Below, piece after piece: positions 17,473 to 26,390 of a stretch of DNA of 64,000 nt. The notes below the pieces were generated by a model, which saw only the letters and a list, made by a program, of their open reading frames with translations, had not been told where the DNA came from and ran no database searches. The position numbers and the translations under genes were made by a program. Each line of letters starts with the position of its first letter. Position 1 is the stretch's first letter. Source of the stretch: Palsa-883 sp963847615 (GTDB lineage Bacteria; Pseudomonadota; Alphaproteobacteria; Acetobacterales; Acetobacteraceae); the NCBI GenBank assembly GCA_963847615.1, contig CAWKAN010000020.1, positions 434,001-498,000 on the forward strand. The letters are read 5' to 3'.

Positions 17473-18087
17473 TCCCAGCAGGGCAGGGGCGTTTGCCCCG
17501 AGCCCAGCCTCGTCAACGCGATACCCCGGCGCCGCGGCCGAGGCGAGCGCAACCTCAGGCCGGTCGGACCGACGTACACCTCTCCCGCGCTTCGCGGGCT
17601 TGGGCCGCGAAGAGCGGACCAAGGTCGGCGCGCGCAGCGCGCCGGGTGAGGGGCGTGCCTCCAGCACCACTCTCGCCAGCGTCGCAAGGACGCCGCGACC
17701 TGCCATAAAAACACCAGTCCCACCCAAAAAATCGTAACTCGGGAACTTCCCCGCCCAGTGACGCATCGCGGCCGGTGCCAGATCTTTCACCCGCCCGTCG
17801 CGGCAGACGTCCACGCGCAGCGCAAGGCTGCCGGTCACGCCGAACGTGCCCTAATGAAACCGCGGCGATCGATGCGCGTCGCCCGACGCAGCAGCAACGC
17901 GCTTCTCCGTGTCTCCGTGCCTCCGTGGTGAAACTGTCTTGCTGTCGGTCGAACGTCCCCATCGTGTCACTGCCACGTCGCAGTGCAGCCGCGTCCGGCC
18001 CGCCCGCCGCCCCGCCGGTTGCCAATCGCGCCCTCTCGGCTACCATTGCCCCCAGGCGAACGAACAGTTCCCGCGGGAGGGCGTGCG
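17473..18087. other. Intergenic region with GAGAGGT-type and CTCCGTG repeats
   Basis: There is no credible gene. About 17573-17630 is a 54-bp segment (TACACCTCTCCCGCGC...AAGGTCG) that is also found at 22680. Near 17900 there is a short run of CTCCGTG units at about 8-bp spacing. The last 100 bp should carry the promoter for the oxidoreductase operon. Confidence 0.6.
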
Positions 18088-19278
18088 ATGATCACGAAAT
18101 TCGATAGCCTGTATGCCGGCCATGTCGACCTGACCAATGTCGGCTACGCCGGCACGCCGATCAACGCGCGGCGCTACGACAACGCGCACCTGACGACCGC
18201 GTTGAGCAAGGCGCAGGCGATGGCGCAGCTCATGGACCGCGTCGGCTACAACGCCTTCTGGATGGCCGAGCATCATTTCCAGCGCGAAGGGACCGAGTGC
18301 ATCCCGAACGTGCTGATGATGGCATTGCACCTGACCCACGTGACGCAGCGCCTGAAGATCGGCTGCGGCTTCAACATCGCGCCGATGTGGCATCCGTTGC
18401 GGCTGGCGGAAGATTACGCCATGGCCGACATCCTGAGCGGCGGGCGCGTGGTGTTCGGGCTCGGCCGCGGCTACCACTCCCGCGAGGTGGAAACCTTCGG
18501 CTCGCCGCTGCTCGACCAGGCCGCCAATCGCGAGCTGTTCGAGGAACAGGTTGACATCATCTTCAAGGCGTTCAACCAGGAACAGTTCAGCCACAAGGGC
18601 AAGCACTACACGCTGCCGGCGGAGGTGCCGTATCGCGGCTACACCCTGAAGGAGCTGACGCTGGTACCGCGCCCGCTGCGCCTGCCCGTGGAGACCTGGC
18701 AGCCGATCCAGGGCGGCACCGGCCGCGCAATGGAATTCATGGCCAGGCACGGCATCCAGGGCATGGTCGGCGGCGGCTCGGCCGAGGGCGGCGCGATGCA
18801 CAAGGTGGTGCTCGGCTGGCAGGAGGCGCATGCCAAGCAGGGCAAGCACATCGAGTTGGGCGAGCGGCTGTGCTTCGGCTTCCATTTCTACATGGCCGAC
18901 AGTCGCGCGGCGGGGATCAGCAAGGCGGCGAAATACTACGAAGAGAACATGAAGATGTTCGGCGAGCTGCGCCTGGTGCGCGCGCTGACCGACCAGCAGA
19001 TCGAGATGATGCGCGACCCGGCGCAGGCGCCGCACGCCAAGCTGCCGCGGATCGAGGATGCGATCGAGGCCGGCGGGTTCCTGTGCGGCTCGCCGGGGCA
19101 GATGATCGATCATCTCAAGGCGCTGGAGGCGAAATATCCGGCGCTCGACCGGATCTCCGTCAGCCTGTCGGTGGGCGTGCCGGAATCCGAAGCGCTGGAG
19201 CAGCTTGAACGTTTCGCTACCGAGGTCATGCCGGCGTTCCAGGGCGCCAAGGCGCGCCAACCGGCGGCGGCCAAGTGA
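18088..19278 (+). CDS. LLM class flavin-dependent oxidoreductase (bacterial luciferase-like)
   Basis: 396 residues. A TIM-barrel flavin monooxygenase signature is visible: NAFWMAEHHFQREGTECIPN near residue 52, then IGCGFNIAPMWHPLRLAEDYAM and GRVVFGLGRGYHSREVETFG, the last being the flavin phosphate region. It probably oxidises an organic substrate with reduced FMN supplied by a separate reductase. The ATG at 18088 has GGGAGG upstream. It leads a same-strand cluster with two Lin0512 proteins, a hydrolase, a nitroreductase and a CMD protein, which looks like one degradation operon. Confidence 0.9.
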   Translation: MITKFDSLYAGHVDLTNVGYAGTPINARRYDNAHLTTALSKAQAMAQLMDRVGYNAFWMAEHHFQREGTECIPNVLMMALHLTHVTQRLKIGCGFNIAPMWHPLRLAEDYAMADILSGGRVVFGLGRGYHSREVETFGSPLLDQAANRELFEEQVDIIFKAFNQEQFSHKGKHYTLPAEVPYRGYTLKELTLVPRPLRLPVETWQPIQGGTGRAMEFMARHGIQGMVGGGSAEGGAMHKVVLGWQEAHAKQGKHIELGERLCFGFHFYMADSRAAGISKAAKYYEENMKMFGELRLVRALTDQQIEMMRDPAQAPHAKLPRIEDAIEAGGFLCGSPGQMIDHLKALEAKYPALDRISVSLSVGVPESEALEQLERFATEVMPAFQGAKARQPAAAK

Positions 19279-19351
19279 CCCAGCCTGGGACGGCGGCCCC
19301 CGTCGCCCCCGTTGGCGCGACCATGATGTTCAGCAACGGAGGCTTTCCCCC

Positions 19352-19693
19352 ATGGCACTGAAACGTATGGTGCTGCAGATCGGCATGGGCACCGACATCC
19401 GCGGCGCCGATCCCACCAAGGCCGCGGTGCGCGCCCTGCGCGACGCGCTGTGGCACAATTCACTGAGCGTCGCCGACGCGCTCGGCCAGCACGTGGATGC
19501 CATGCAGGTGGAGGTCACCATCGGCGTGCCGCACCCGGAACGAGTTGACCGGGCGGCGGTGCTGGCGATCCTGCCGCACGGCACCGGCACGGTGAACGTG
19601 GTCGAGGGCGGGCTGGAAATTCCCAACGACGCCGGCACGAATTCCACCCTGATCGCCAACGCCGCCGCCGTCGTGCGGCTGAACGTCCCATGA
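19352..19693 (+). CDS. Lin0512 family protein, first copy
   Basis: 113 residues: VLQIGMGTDIRGADPTKAAV then RALRDALWHNSLS, VEVTIGVPHPERVDRAAV and a hydrophobic C-terminal strand with ANAAAVVRLNV. The family (after Listeria Lin0512) is small, alpha/beta, and of unknown biochemical role; members often occur as adjacent pairs. AACGGAGGC precedes the ATG. Its stop overlaps the ATG of a paralogue. Confidence 0.82.
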   Translation: MALKRMVLQIGMGTDIRGADPTKAAVRALRDALWHNSLSVADALGQHVDAMQVEVTIGVPHPERVDRAAVLAILPHGTGTVNVVEGGLEIPNDAGTNSTLIANAAAVVRLNVP

Positions 19694-20070
19694 GCGGCGT
19701 GCAAGGGCCAGCCACCATGAAACCAAAACGCGTCATTCTGGAGCTGGGCAGCGGCAACGACCTGCACGGCGGCGACTACACCAAGGCGGCGATCCGCGCG
19801 GTGCAGGACGCCATCCACCACAGCTCGCTGAGCCTGATTCGCTCGCTCGGCCTCGACGCGCGCAAGATGCTGGTCGAGGTCACCATCGGCGTGCAGCGCC
19901 CGGACCAGGTCGATGCGGCGGCGGTGCAGGCCACCCTGCCGCACGGCCGGGTCAGCATCCGCGTGGTAAAGGGCGGCCTCGACGTGCCGGACGACACAAC
20001 CGGCGACACCGCGGTGATCGCCAGCGCCGCGGTTGCGGTGCGCATGGACCTGCCGCAGCCATCCGGCTGA
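19690..20070 (+). CDS. Lin0512 family protein, second copy
   Basis: 126 residues from the overlapping ATG at 19690, or 117 from the internal ATG at 19717 (MKPKRVILELGSG). It repeats the plan of its neighbour: LELGSGNDLHGGDYTKAAI, DAIHHSSLS, VEVTIGVQRPDQVDAAAV, ASAAVAVRMDL. The two are clearly paralogous yet well diverged, which suggests a hetero-oligomer rather than a recent duplication. Function is unknown; the operon context is catabolic. Confidence 0.82.
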   Translation: MSGVQGPATMKPKRVILELGSGNDLHGGDYTKAAIRAVQDAIHHSSLSLIRSLGLDARKMLVEVTIGVQRPDQVDAAAVQATLPHGRVSIRVVKGGLDVPDDTTGDTAVIASAAVAVRMDLPQPSG

Positions 20071-20095
20071 GGCGCAACCGGAGGGAGGGACGACG

Positions 20096-20953
20096 ATGCC
20101 AAGCGGAAACCACGAGTTCGGCACGGAAGACTTCGAGTACCTGCGCCACGGCGATCGCGCGCTGAAGCTGCGCGCCTTCCGCCCGCGCGGCGACGGACCG
20201 TTTCCCGCCGTCATCGACCTGCACGGCGGCGCCTGGTGCAACGGCGACCTGAACGAGTGCAAGGCGCGCGACGAGGTGCTGGCGGCGTCCGGCCTGGTCG
20301 CCATCGCGCTGGACTTCCGCCACGCCGCCGACGGCTACCCGAGCTCGCTGGTGGACATCAACTACGCGGTCCGCTGGGTCAAGGCGAACGCCGCCAGGCT
20401 GGGCGTGCGGGCGGACCGGATCGGGCTGTCCGGGCAATCCAGCGGCGGCCACCTGGCGATGCTGGCGGCGATGCGGCCGCGCGATCCGCGCTACGCCGCG
20501 ATCGCGCTGCCGGCGGGTTCGCCGCAGGTCGATGCGACGGTGCAATGCGTGGCGATGACCTGGCCGGTGATCAATCCGCTGTCGCGCTACCGGCACGCCA
20601 AGCGCGCGCTCGACTCTGCCAATCCGCCCGCCTGGGTCGGCAACATTCCGGAACGCCACGACACCTACTGGAAGACCGAGGCGAACATGGCGGAGGGCAA
20701 TCCGGTGCTGGCGCTGGAGCGTGGGGAGAAGGTGATGACCCCGCCGGCGCTGTGGGTGCAGGGCCGGCCGGACATCGTGCACGACTACCGCGATCCGGAC
20801 TCGCCGATCGAGGCCAACGAGCCGGAACGTTTCGTCGCCGACTACCGCAAGGCGGGCGGGGCGATCGAGCTGATTTATATCGACTATGCGACCCGCGCCG
20901 GCCACGCCTCGCACGATCCGGTGGCGGCGTTCCTGCACCAGCAGCTCGACTGA
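20096..20953 (+). CDS. Alpha/beta hydrolase (esterase/lipase, HSL/arylformamidase type)
   Basis: 285 residues. The oxyanion-hole motif is DLHGGAWCNGD, the nucleophile elbow is GLSGQSSGGHLAML, and a C-terminal His lies in the TRAGHASHDPV region with an upstream acid in the PDIVHDYRD area. This is an arrangement of the hormone-sensitive lipase and kynurenine formamidase-like groups. It probably cleaves an ester or amide of a small molecule. The ATG at 20096 has GGAGGGAGG upstream. The operon with a flavin oxygenase before it and a nitroreductase after it fits xenobiotic or aromatic degradation. Confidence 0.85.
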   Translation: MPSGNHEFGTEDFEYLRHGDRALKLRAFRPRGDGPFPAVIDLHGGAWCNGDLNECKARDEVLAASGLVAIALDFRHAADGYPSSLVDINYAVRWVKANAARLGVRADRIGLSGQSSGGHLAMLAAMRPRDPRYAAIALPAGSPQVDATVQCVAMTWPVINPLSRYRHAKRALDSANPPAWVGNIPERHDTYWKTEANMAEGNPVLALERGEKVMTPPALWVQGRPDIVHDYRDPDSPIEANEPERFVADYRKAGGAIELIYIDYATRAGHASHDPVAAFLHQQLD

Positions 20954-21036
20954 CGCCGGGCAGGCTCGACGAAGCGCGCAGCCTGGATCAAGCCGGGCAG
21001 GTGCGTGAAGCCGGCAGTTTGTACGAAGGTGACCCG

Positions 21037-21676
21037 ATGTCCGATGCAACCGACGTGTTCGAGATCATCCATACCACCCGCGCGATGCGCCGGTTGAAGC
21101 CGGACCCGGTGCCCGATGCGCTGATCCGCCAGATCCTCGAAGCCGGCATCTGCGCCGCCAACGGCGGCAACACGCAACGCTGGCGCTTCCTGGTGATCAA
21201 GGACCCCAAGATCAAGCAGGCGGTGCAGGTGGTCTACAAGCGCGCGTTCGACGAGGTGATCGGCCCGCGCTACGCCGCCAGCGCGCCGCCGCCGGGCGTG
21301 ACCGCGGAGCGCTACCAGCGCCAGCACGCCGCGGTGGAGTATCTGACCGAGCACTACCACGAAGCGCCCGGTCTGGATCGTCGCCTGCATCGAGGAACGG
21401 GCGCCACCCACGCGCTGGGCCGGCGCCTCGATCTATCCGGCGGTGCAGAACATGCTGCTGGCGGCGCGCGCGCTGGGCCTCGGCTCCACCCTCACCACGC
21501 GCCACCTGATCTACGAGAAGGAGGCCGAGGCCGCGCTCGGGCTGCCCGAGGGCGTGCACTCCTACGCCATCCTGCCGATCGGCTACCCGATGGGTCGTTT
21601 CGGTCCCGTCGGCCGCGGGGCGCTGGCGGATTTCGTCTACCAGGACAAATGGGGTCAACCCTACGCGGCGCTGTAG
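21037..21676 (+). pseudogene. Nitroreductase family protein, one frameshift
   Basis: The first frame has TTRAMRRLKPDPVPDALIR and AANGGNTQRWRFLVIKD, the FMN-binding start of nitroreductases. A break near 21371 (one extra base in GCGCCCGGTCTGG) shifts the frame. The second frame then continues through an ACIEER stretch into NMLLAARALGLGSTLTTRH, and LPEGVHSYAILPIGYPMGRFGP at the flavin-binding end. The total length of about 212 residues is normal. It would reduce nitro or quinone groups with NAD(P)H. The high residue quality after the break points to an error rather than decay. GAAGGTG precedes the ATG. Confidence 0.82.
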
Positions 21677-21690
21677 CGCGGGAGGCAGAG

Positions 21691-22239
21691 ATGGCACGGA
21701 TTCCAACCATCGCCGGCAAGGCCGACGTCGCCGCCGCCGATCAGCACGTCGTCGATCAGGTGCTGCAGGTGTTCGGCCGCGTGCGCGGCCCGTTCAGCAT
21801 CCTGCTGCACAGCCCGAAGCTGGCCGAGCGATTGCTGCCGCTGGTCACCTTCAACCGCAACGACAGCATCGTCGAGCCGAAGCTGCGCTCGATCGCCGTG
21901 CTGGCCGCCGCGCGCGAGCGCGAGGCGGCCTATGTCTGGGCGGCGCAGGTCGATGTGGCGCGCCGCGCCGGCTTGCGCGAGGCGGTGATCGACCTGCTGC
22001 GCGCGAAAGGCGATCCCGCCGCGCTGCCCGAGGACGAGCGCGACATCGTGCTCTACACGCGCCAGCTCATGCGCACCAACCGGGTGGACCAGGCGGTGTT
22101 CGACGCGCTGGTCCGCCGGCACGGCGTGCAATGGCTGGTCGAGCTGACGGCGGCGGCGAATTTCTTCGCCTTCCTGTCCGGCATGGTGAACGCCTTCGAG
22201 GTCGCCGCGCCGCCGGACGGCGACCAGCTGCCGACGTAA
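21691..22239 (+). CDS. Carboxymuconolactone decarboxylase family protein
   Basis: 182 residues, mostly helical, with SIVEPKLRSIAVLAAAREREAAYVWAAQ, the metal/substrate-proximal helix of the CMD/AhpD fold, and a second helix FDALVRRHGVQWLVELTAA. The AhpD CxxC pair is absent, so a peroxidase role is unlikely and a lactone decarboxylase-like or unknown role fits better. GGGAGGCAG precedes the ATG. It is the last gene of the 18-22 kb operon. Confidence 0.8.
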   Translation: MARIPTIAGKADVAAADQHVVDQVLQVFGRVRGPFSILLHSPKLAERLLPLVTFNRNDSIVEPKLRSIAVLAAAREREAAYVWAAQVDVARRAGLREAVIDLLRAKGDPAALPEDERDIVLYTRQLMRTNRVDQAVFDALVRRHGVQWLVELTAAANFFAFLSGMVNAFEVAAPPDGDQLPT

Positions 22240-22277
22240 CGTTCCGCCAGCGCCCGCGCCAGTGTGCGAGATTCGGG

Positions 22278-22571
22278 CTAGCCGGCGGCCTCGACGATGC
22301 GGATGTCCCGCTCCGCCGCATTGCCGAGCGCGGCGAGCGCTGCCTGGTAGCCAGGGCTGTCGTGCGCGGCGGTCGCCGCCGCGACGCTGTCGAACTCGAC
22401 CAATACGGTGCGCTGGTCCAGCCCCGCCTCATAGGTCTTCGCCGGCATTCCCCGCGCCAGGAAGCGGCCGCCGGCGGCGGCGATCGCCGGTGCGGCAAGC
22501 TTGGCATACTCGGCCAGCGCGGTCGGGTTGGCAATGGAACGATAGCAGCCGATCCAGTAGGCCTTTGCCAT
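22278..22571 (-). CDS. DUF1330 family protein
   Basis: 97 residues beginning MAKAYWIGCYRSIANPTAL, then AGGRFLARGM, VLVEFDSVAAATAAHDSPGYQAAL and RDIRIVEA at the end. This is the ferredoxin-like DUF1330 dimer fold; its function is not established. AGAGGAAGCA precedes the ATG. It converges on the CMD gene with a 38-bp gap and is the only minus-strand gene in this stretch. Confidence 0.85.
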   Translation of the reverse strand: MAKAYWIGCYRSIANPTALAEYAKLAAPAIAAAGGRFLARGMPAKTYEAGLDQRTVLVEFDSVAAATAAHDSPGYQAALAALGNAAERDIRIVEAAG

Positions 22572-22679
22572 TGCTTCCTCTTTGCTGTCAGGGGCACGCG
22601 GCCCGTCGCGCGGGTCGCCGCCGGTTGCAGGCAAGTCTACCGGAGCGTCGCCATCGCAACCGGAATCGTCGCCCCCATT

Positions 22680-22835
22680 GTACACCTCTCCCGCGCTTCG
22701 CGGGCTTGGGCCGCGAAGAGCGGACCAAGGTCGCGGAGCCCTTGCGACGCGGGTGAGGGAGCTGCCGCAGGCACCACCCTCACCCGTCTCGCTCCGCTCG
22801 CCGACCTCTCCCGCAAAAGAGCGGGAGAGGTGTAC
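22680..22835. repeat. GAGAGGT-type repeat with 15-bp terminal inverted repeats
   Basis: The ends GTACACCTCTCCCGC (22680-22694) and GCGGGAGAGGTGTAC (22821-22835) are exact inverted repeats. The left 54 bp is also present near 17573. Internal hairpins include CGCGCTTCGCG. No gene lies within it. The sequence from 22836 to 23005 holds nothing recognised. Confidence 0.8.
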
Positions 22836-23005
22836 GCGGACCCAGTCAGGCTGAAACGGCCCTGCACCACCACGGCGCCCGATGACCGGATTGATCCATT
22901 CCACGAAGGCAAACCTGCCACAGCCGCCCCCCGGAAGCCACACCAGCTATGCCCGGAAACCCCAAGCCGCCACCACGCAGAAACGATCCCGCCCGCCGGC
23001 GCGCA

Positions 23006-24127
23006 TCAGCCCGCGACGAACCGCCGGATCAGCCGGTTCACCTCGCCGGCCTTCTCCATGTGCGGCAGATGGCCCGCCTGCGCCAGGATGTGCACCGGCA
23101 GGCGCGCGGCCAGCGCCTCGGCATGCGCCACCGGAATGATCCGGTCGTCGCGCCCCCAGATCAGCTGCACCGGCATCGCCAGCCCCGCCAGCGCCGCGCG
23201 CAAATCCACCGCCTGCCGGCCGCCGGCGAACCAGGCGCGCGCGATCGTCTCCAGCGCCGCGGGCACGCCGTCGATGCGCTTGTAGCGCAGCACGTCCTCG
23301 ACCATCGTGCGGCTCACCAGCGCCGGGTCGTGCACCAGAAGTTGCAGCACTTCCACGGCATCCTTGCGCCGCGCCGCGCGCACGAACCCGTCGATGAACG
23401 CCGCGTTGATCTCCGCCCCCAACCCCGCGGCGGCGATCAGCGTCAGCGTCGCCACGCGCTCCGGCCGGCGCGCCGCCAGCGAAGCGGCAACCGCGCCGCC
23501 CAGCGAGTGGCCGACCAGGTGCACCCGCGCGATGTCGAGCGCGTCCAGCGCCGCCGCGACCGCGCCGGTCAGCGCGGCGGCGTCGCCTTGCCCCACATCC
23601 TTGCCCGATCCGCCATGTCCCGGCAGGTCGAGCGCAATCGTCCGGCTGCCCTCCGCCAGCACCGGCTGGGTGAACATCCAGCTGTTCAAATCGGCCCCGA
23701 AACCGTGCAGCAGCACCACCGGTGCTCCGCCGCCACTGCCCAGCTCCAGATAGCGCAGGCGCCGCCCACCCAGCTCCAGCTCGCGCGGCGCCGCCGCCTC
23801 GGCCTCGACCGCGGCCGCCTCGGTCTCCTCCGCAACCACGAACCCGGCGACGAACGCATCGATCTCGGCTGCCGGCGTTCCCGCCGGCGCGACCACCGCG
23901 AGCAGCGCGCCGATCGGCAGCGTGCTGCCCTCCGGCGCCGTGATGCGCAGCAGCGTGCCCGCCGCCTCGGCCTCCATCACGTTGGTGATCTTGCTGGTCT
24001 CGATCTCCAGCAGTTCCTCGCCCTGGGCGAACGCGGCACCAACCGGCTTCAGCCAGTGCACCACCTTGCCCTCGGTCATCGTCAGACCCCATTTGGGCAT
24101 GGTGATCGCGGTGATGGCGCTGCTCAT
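23006..24127 (-). CDS. acoC: Acetoin dehydrogenase E2-like: lipoyl domain fused to alpha/beta hydrolase
   Basis: 373 residues in two parts. Residues 1-85 form a lipoyl domain with the lipoylated Lys in EIETSKITN. After an Ala/Glu-rich linker, residues 115-373 form an alpha/beta hydrolase with VVLLHGFGADLNSW, the nucleophile elbow VGHSLGGAVA, and the final AGHLPHMEK His. This fusion is the hallmark of AcoC, which transfers the acetyl group made from acetoin to CoA. It overlaps acoB by ATGA. No E3 gene is in the window, so a shared lipoamide dehydrogenase would be needed. Confidence 0.9.
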   Translation of the reverse strand: MSSAITAITMPKWGLTMTEGKVVHWLKPVGAAFAQGEELLEIETSKITNVMEAEAAGTLLRITAPEGSTLPIGALLAVVAPAGTPAAEIDAFVAGFVVAEETEAAAVEAEAAAPRELELGGRRLRYLELGSGGGAPVVLLHGFGADLNSWMFTQPVLAEGSRTIALDLPGHGGSGKDVGQGDAAALTGAVAAALDALDIARVHLVGHSLGGAVAASLAARRPERVATLTLIAAAGLGAEINAAFIDGFVRAARRKDAVEVLQLLVHDPALVSRTMVEDVLRYKRIDGVPAALETIARAWFAGGRQAVDLRAALAGLAMPVQLIWGRDDRIIPVAHAEALAARLPVHILAQAGHLPHMEKAGEVNRLIRRFVAG

Positions 24128-25137
24128 CGGGCGTACCTGTAGACCTCGCGCACCGCGACGGCGATTCGTTCCGGATCAGGGATATACAGCTTCTCCAGCC
24201 CGGGCGCGAACGGCACCGGCGTGTGCGGCGCGGTGACCCGCCGTATCGGCGCCTTCAGCGCGCCGAACGCCTTGTCGGCCACCAGGGCCGCGATGTCGGT
24301 CGCCATGCTGCAGCGCGGCGTCGCCTCATCCACCACCACCAGCCGCCCGGTGCGCGCCACGCTGTCCAGGATGGTGTCCTCGTCCAGCGGCGAGGTGGTG
24401 CGCGGATCGATCAGTTCACACTCGATCCCCTCGCCCGCCAGCGTCTCCGCCGCCTCGCTCGCGTAGTGCACCATGCGCGCTAGCGCAACGATCGTCACGT
24501 CGCGACCGTCGCGCACCACGTTCGCCTCGCCGAACGGAATCGTATAAGCCTCGTCCGGAACTTCGGTTTTCAGATCGTACATCAGCTTGTGTTCGCAGAA
24601 CACCACCGGATCGTCGTCGCGGATCGCCTGAATCAGCAGCCCCTTGGCGTCATAGGCGTTGGACGGCACCACCACCTTCAGGCCCGGCACGCTGGTGAAG
24701 ATGTGATACGGGCTTTGCGAGTGCTGCGCCGCCGCGCTGCGCCCGGCGCCGATCATGGTGCGGATCACCAGCGGGGTGCGCGCCTTGCCGCCGAACATGT
24801 AACGAAACTTCGCCGCCTGGTTGAAGATCTGGTCGAAGCAGACGCCCAGGAAGTCGGAGAACATCAGCTCCGCCACCGGGCGCAGCCCGGTCATCGCGGC
24901 ACCGGCCGCCGCGCCCATGATCGCCGATTCCGTGATCGGCGTGTCGATCACCCTGGTCTCGCCGAACTCGCCGATCAGCCCCTTGGTGACGCCCAGCACG
25001 CCGCCGGCCGCATCGCGTCCGCCCGCCGTGCCGGCGCCGCCCGAGACATCCTCGCCGATCACCACCACGCGCGGGTCGCGGCGCATCTCGTGCACCAGCG
25101 CCTCGTGCAGCGCCTGACGGATGGTTTTCTGTGCCAT
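24124..25137 (-). CDS. acoB: Acetoin/alpha-ketoacid dehydrogenase E1 beta subunit
   Basis: 337 residues. It starts KTIRQALHEALVHEMRRD, then VVIGEDVSGGAGTAGG, DTPITESAIMGAAAGAAMTG, SDFLGVCFDQIFNQAAKFRYM, RTMIGAGRSAAAQHSQSP and LIDPRTTSPLDEDT, the standard E1-beta pattern of ThDP transketolase-like enzymes. It pairs with the alpha subunit encoded just upstream, 12 bp away. With AcoC the complex would split acetoin, or a close relative such as a 2-oxo acid, to acetyl-CoA and an aldehyde. The lipoyl-hydrolase fusion next door favours acetoin. Confidence 0.9.
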   Translation of the reverse strand: MAQKTIRQALHEALVHEMRRDPRVVVIGEDVSGGAGTAGGRDAAGGVLGVTKGLIGEFGETRVIDTPITESAIMGAAAGAAMTGLRPVAELMFSDFLGVCFDQIFNQAAKFRYMFGGKARTPLVIRTMIGAGRSAAAQHSQSPYHIFTSVPGLKVVVPSNAYDAKGLLIQAIRDDDPVVFCEHKLMYDLKTEVPDEAYTIPFGEANVVRDGRDVTIVALARMVHYASEAAETLAGEGIECELIDPRTTSPLDEDTILDSVARTGRLVVVDEATPRCSMATDIAALVADKAFGALKAPIRRVTAPHTPVPFAPGLEKLYIPDPERIAVAVREVYRYAR

Positions 25138-25149
25138 GACGCGCTCTCC

Positions 25150-26118
25150 TCAATACGACACGTAGACGTCGGTCAGCAGCGCCGCCGCCTCGGGCGGCGG
25201 TGCCGCCCTGGCCGCCGCCACCGCCTGGTCGATCAGCGTCGCCACCTCGGCTTCCACCGTGTCGAGCTCCTGCATCTCCAGCAGGCCCGCCTCGCCCACC
25301 CGGCGGCGGAAATGCTTCAGGCAGTCGCGCTCCTCGCGCAGCTTCCGTACCTCGTCCTTGCCGCGATACAACTGTGCGTCACCGGAATGATGGCCGTAGA
25401 AGCGGCAGGTATCGACCTCGATCGCGCTCGGCCCGCCGCCGCCGCGCGCCCGCTCGACCGCCTCGCGCGCTGCCTCGTGCACCGCGAAGAAATCGTCGCC
25501 GCTCACCTTCACCGCCGGCAGCCCGAAGCCCGCGGCGCGCCCGGCGATGTCGTGGCTGCCGACCGCATAGGCGGCGCCGGTGTATTCGCCGTAGCCGTTG
25601 TTCTCGAACACGAAGATCGCCGGCAGTTGCAGCACCACCGCCAGGTTCATCGCCTCGAACGTGGTGCCCTGGTTGGAGCCGCCGTCGCCGGTGAACGCCA
25701 CCGCAACGTTGCCGGAGCGCAGCGTCTTGGCGGCGAGCGCGGCTCCCACCACCAGCGGCGGCCCGCCGCCGACGATGCCGTTGGCCCCCAGCATGCCCTG
25801 GTCGAGGTCGGCGATATGCATCGACCCGCCCTTGCCGGCGCACAGCCCGCCCTGCTTGCCGAACAGCTCCTTCATCATGCCGGTCACGTCGCAGCCCTTG
25901 GCAATGCTGTGGCCATGCCCGCGGTGCGTGCTGGCGATGCGGTCCTGCGGCCCAAGATGCGTGCAAACGCCGACCGCCGAGGCTTCCTGCCCGGCATAGA
26001 GATGCACGAAACCCGGAATGCCGCCCTTGGAAAATTCGTCCTGCACGCGCTCCTCGAACCGGCGAATCGTGACCATGTCGCGATAGGCCTTCAGAAGCAA
26101 CTCGCGGTTCAACTGCAT
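25150..26118 (-). CDS. acoA: Acetoin/alpha-ketoacid dehydrogenase E1 alpha subunit
   Basis: 322 residues from MQLNRELLLKAYRDMV. ThDP binding is shown by GDGGSNQGTTFEAMNLA followed by FVFENNGYGEYT, the GDG-x-NN motif. IASTHRGHGHSIAKG carries the catalytic His pair, and GGSMHIADLDQGMLGANGIV is conserved. GGGAGAACGCC precedes the ATG, which is why the start at 26118 is preferred to upstream possibilities that run through a palindromic repeat. It is the first gene of acoABC. No regulator (acoR) is seen nearby. Confidence 0.9.
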   Translation of the reverse strand: MQLNRELLLKAYRDMVTIRRFEERVQDEFSKGGIPGFVHLYAGQEASAVGVCTHLGPQDRIASTHRGHGHSIAKGCDVTGMMKELFGKQGGLCAGKGGSMHIADLDQGMLGANGIVGGGPPLVVGAALAAKTLRSGNVAVAFTGDGGSNQGTTFEAMNLAVVLQLPAIFVFENNGYGEYTGAAYAVGSHDIAGRAAGFGLPAVKVSGDDFFAVHEAAREAVERARGGGGPSAIEVDTCRFYGHHSGDAQLYRGKDEVRKLREERDCLKHFRRRVGEAGLLEMQELDTVEAEVATLIDQAVAAARAAPPPEAAALLTDVYVSY

Positions 26119-26218
26119 GGCGTTCTCCCTTTCGCGGCGCTTCGCTGGCACCGGCACTTGCCACCTATCCTGGCCGGGACGCGCCGTGCAATCAACTGCG
26201 ATGGAAGGGCCATTGGTT

Positions 26219-26388
26219 GAAGGAAGCAAGGTCAGGGCTCCGCCCTGAAACCCGCCAGGGGGCTTTGCCCCCCATGGTACCATTGGGACCCCCACCAGAG
26301 GCTCCGCCCTTGGCGGGGGTGCAGGGGGCAGCGCCCCCTGCCGGGGTCCAGGCGCGGAGCCCCTGGCCTTGCTTCCTCCAACCGACGT
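26219..26388. repeat. Hairpin-bead repeat copy F, without the 120-bp palindrome
   Basis: It has the same terminal motifs (GAAGCAAGG and CCTTGCTTC) and chained GGGCTCCGCCC hairpins as copies B-E. The centre instead contains CCATGGTACCAT, the same core as in degenerate copy A. It sits between acoA and the 3' end of the HlyD-type gene. Confidence 0.8.
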
Positions 26389-26390
26389 CC

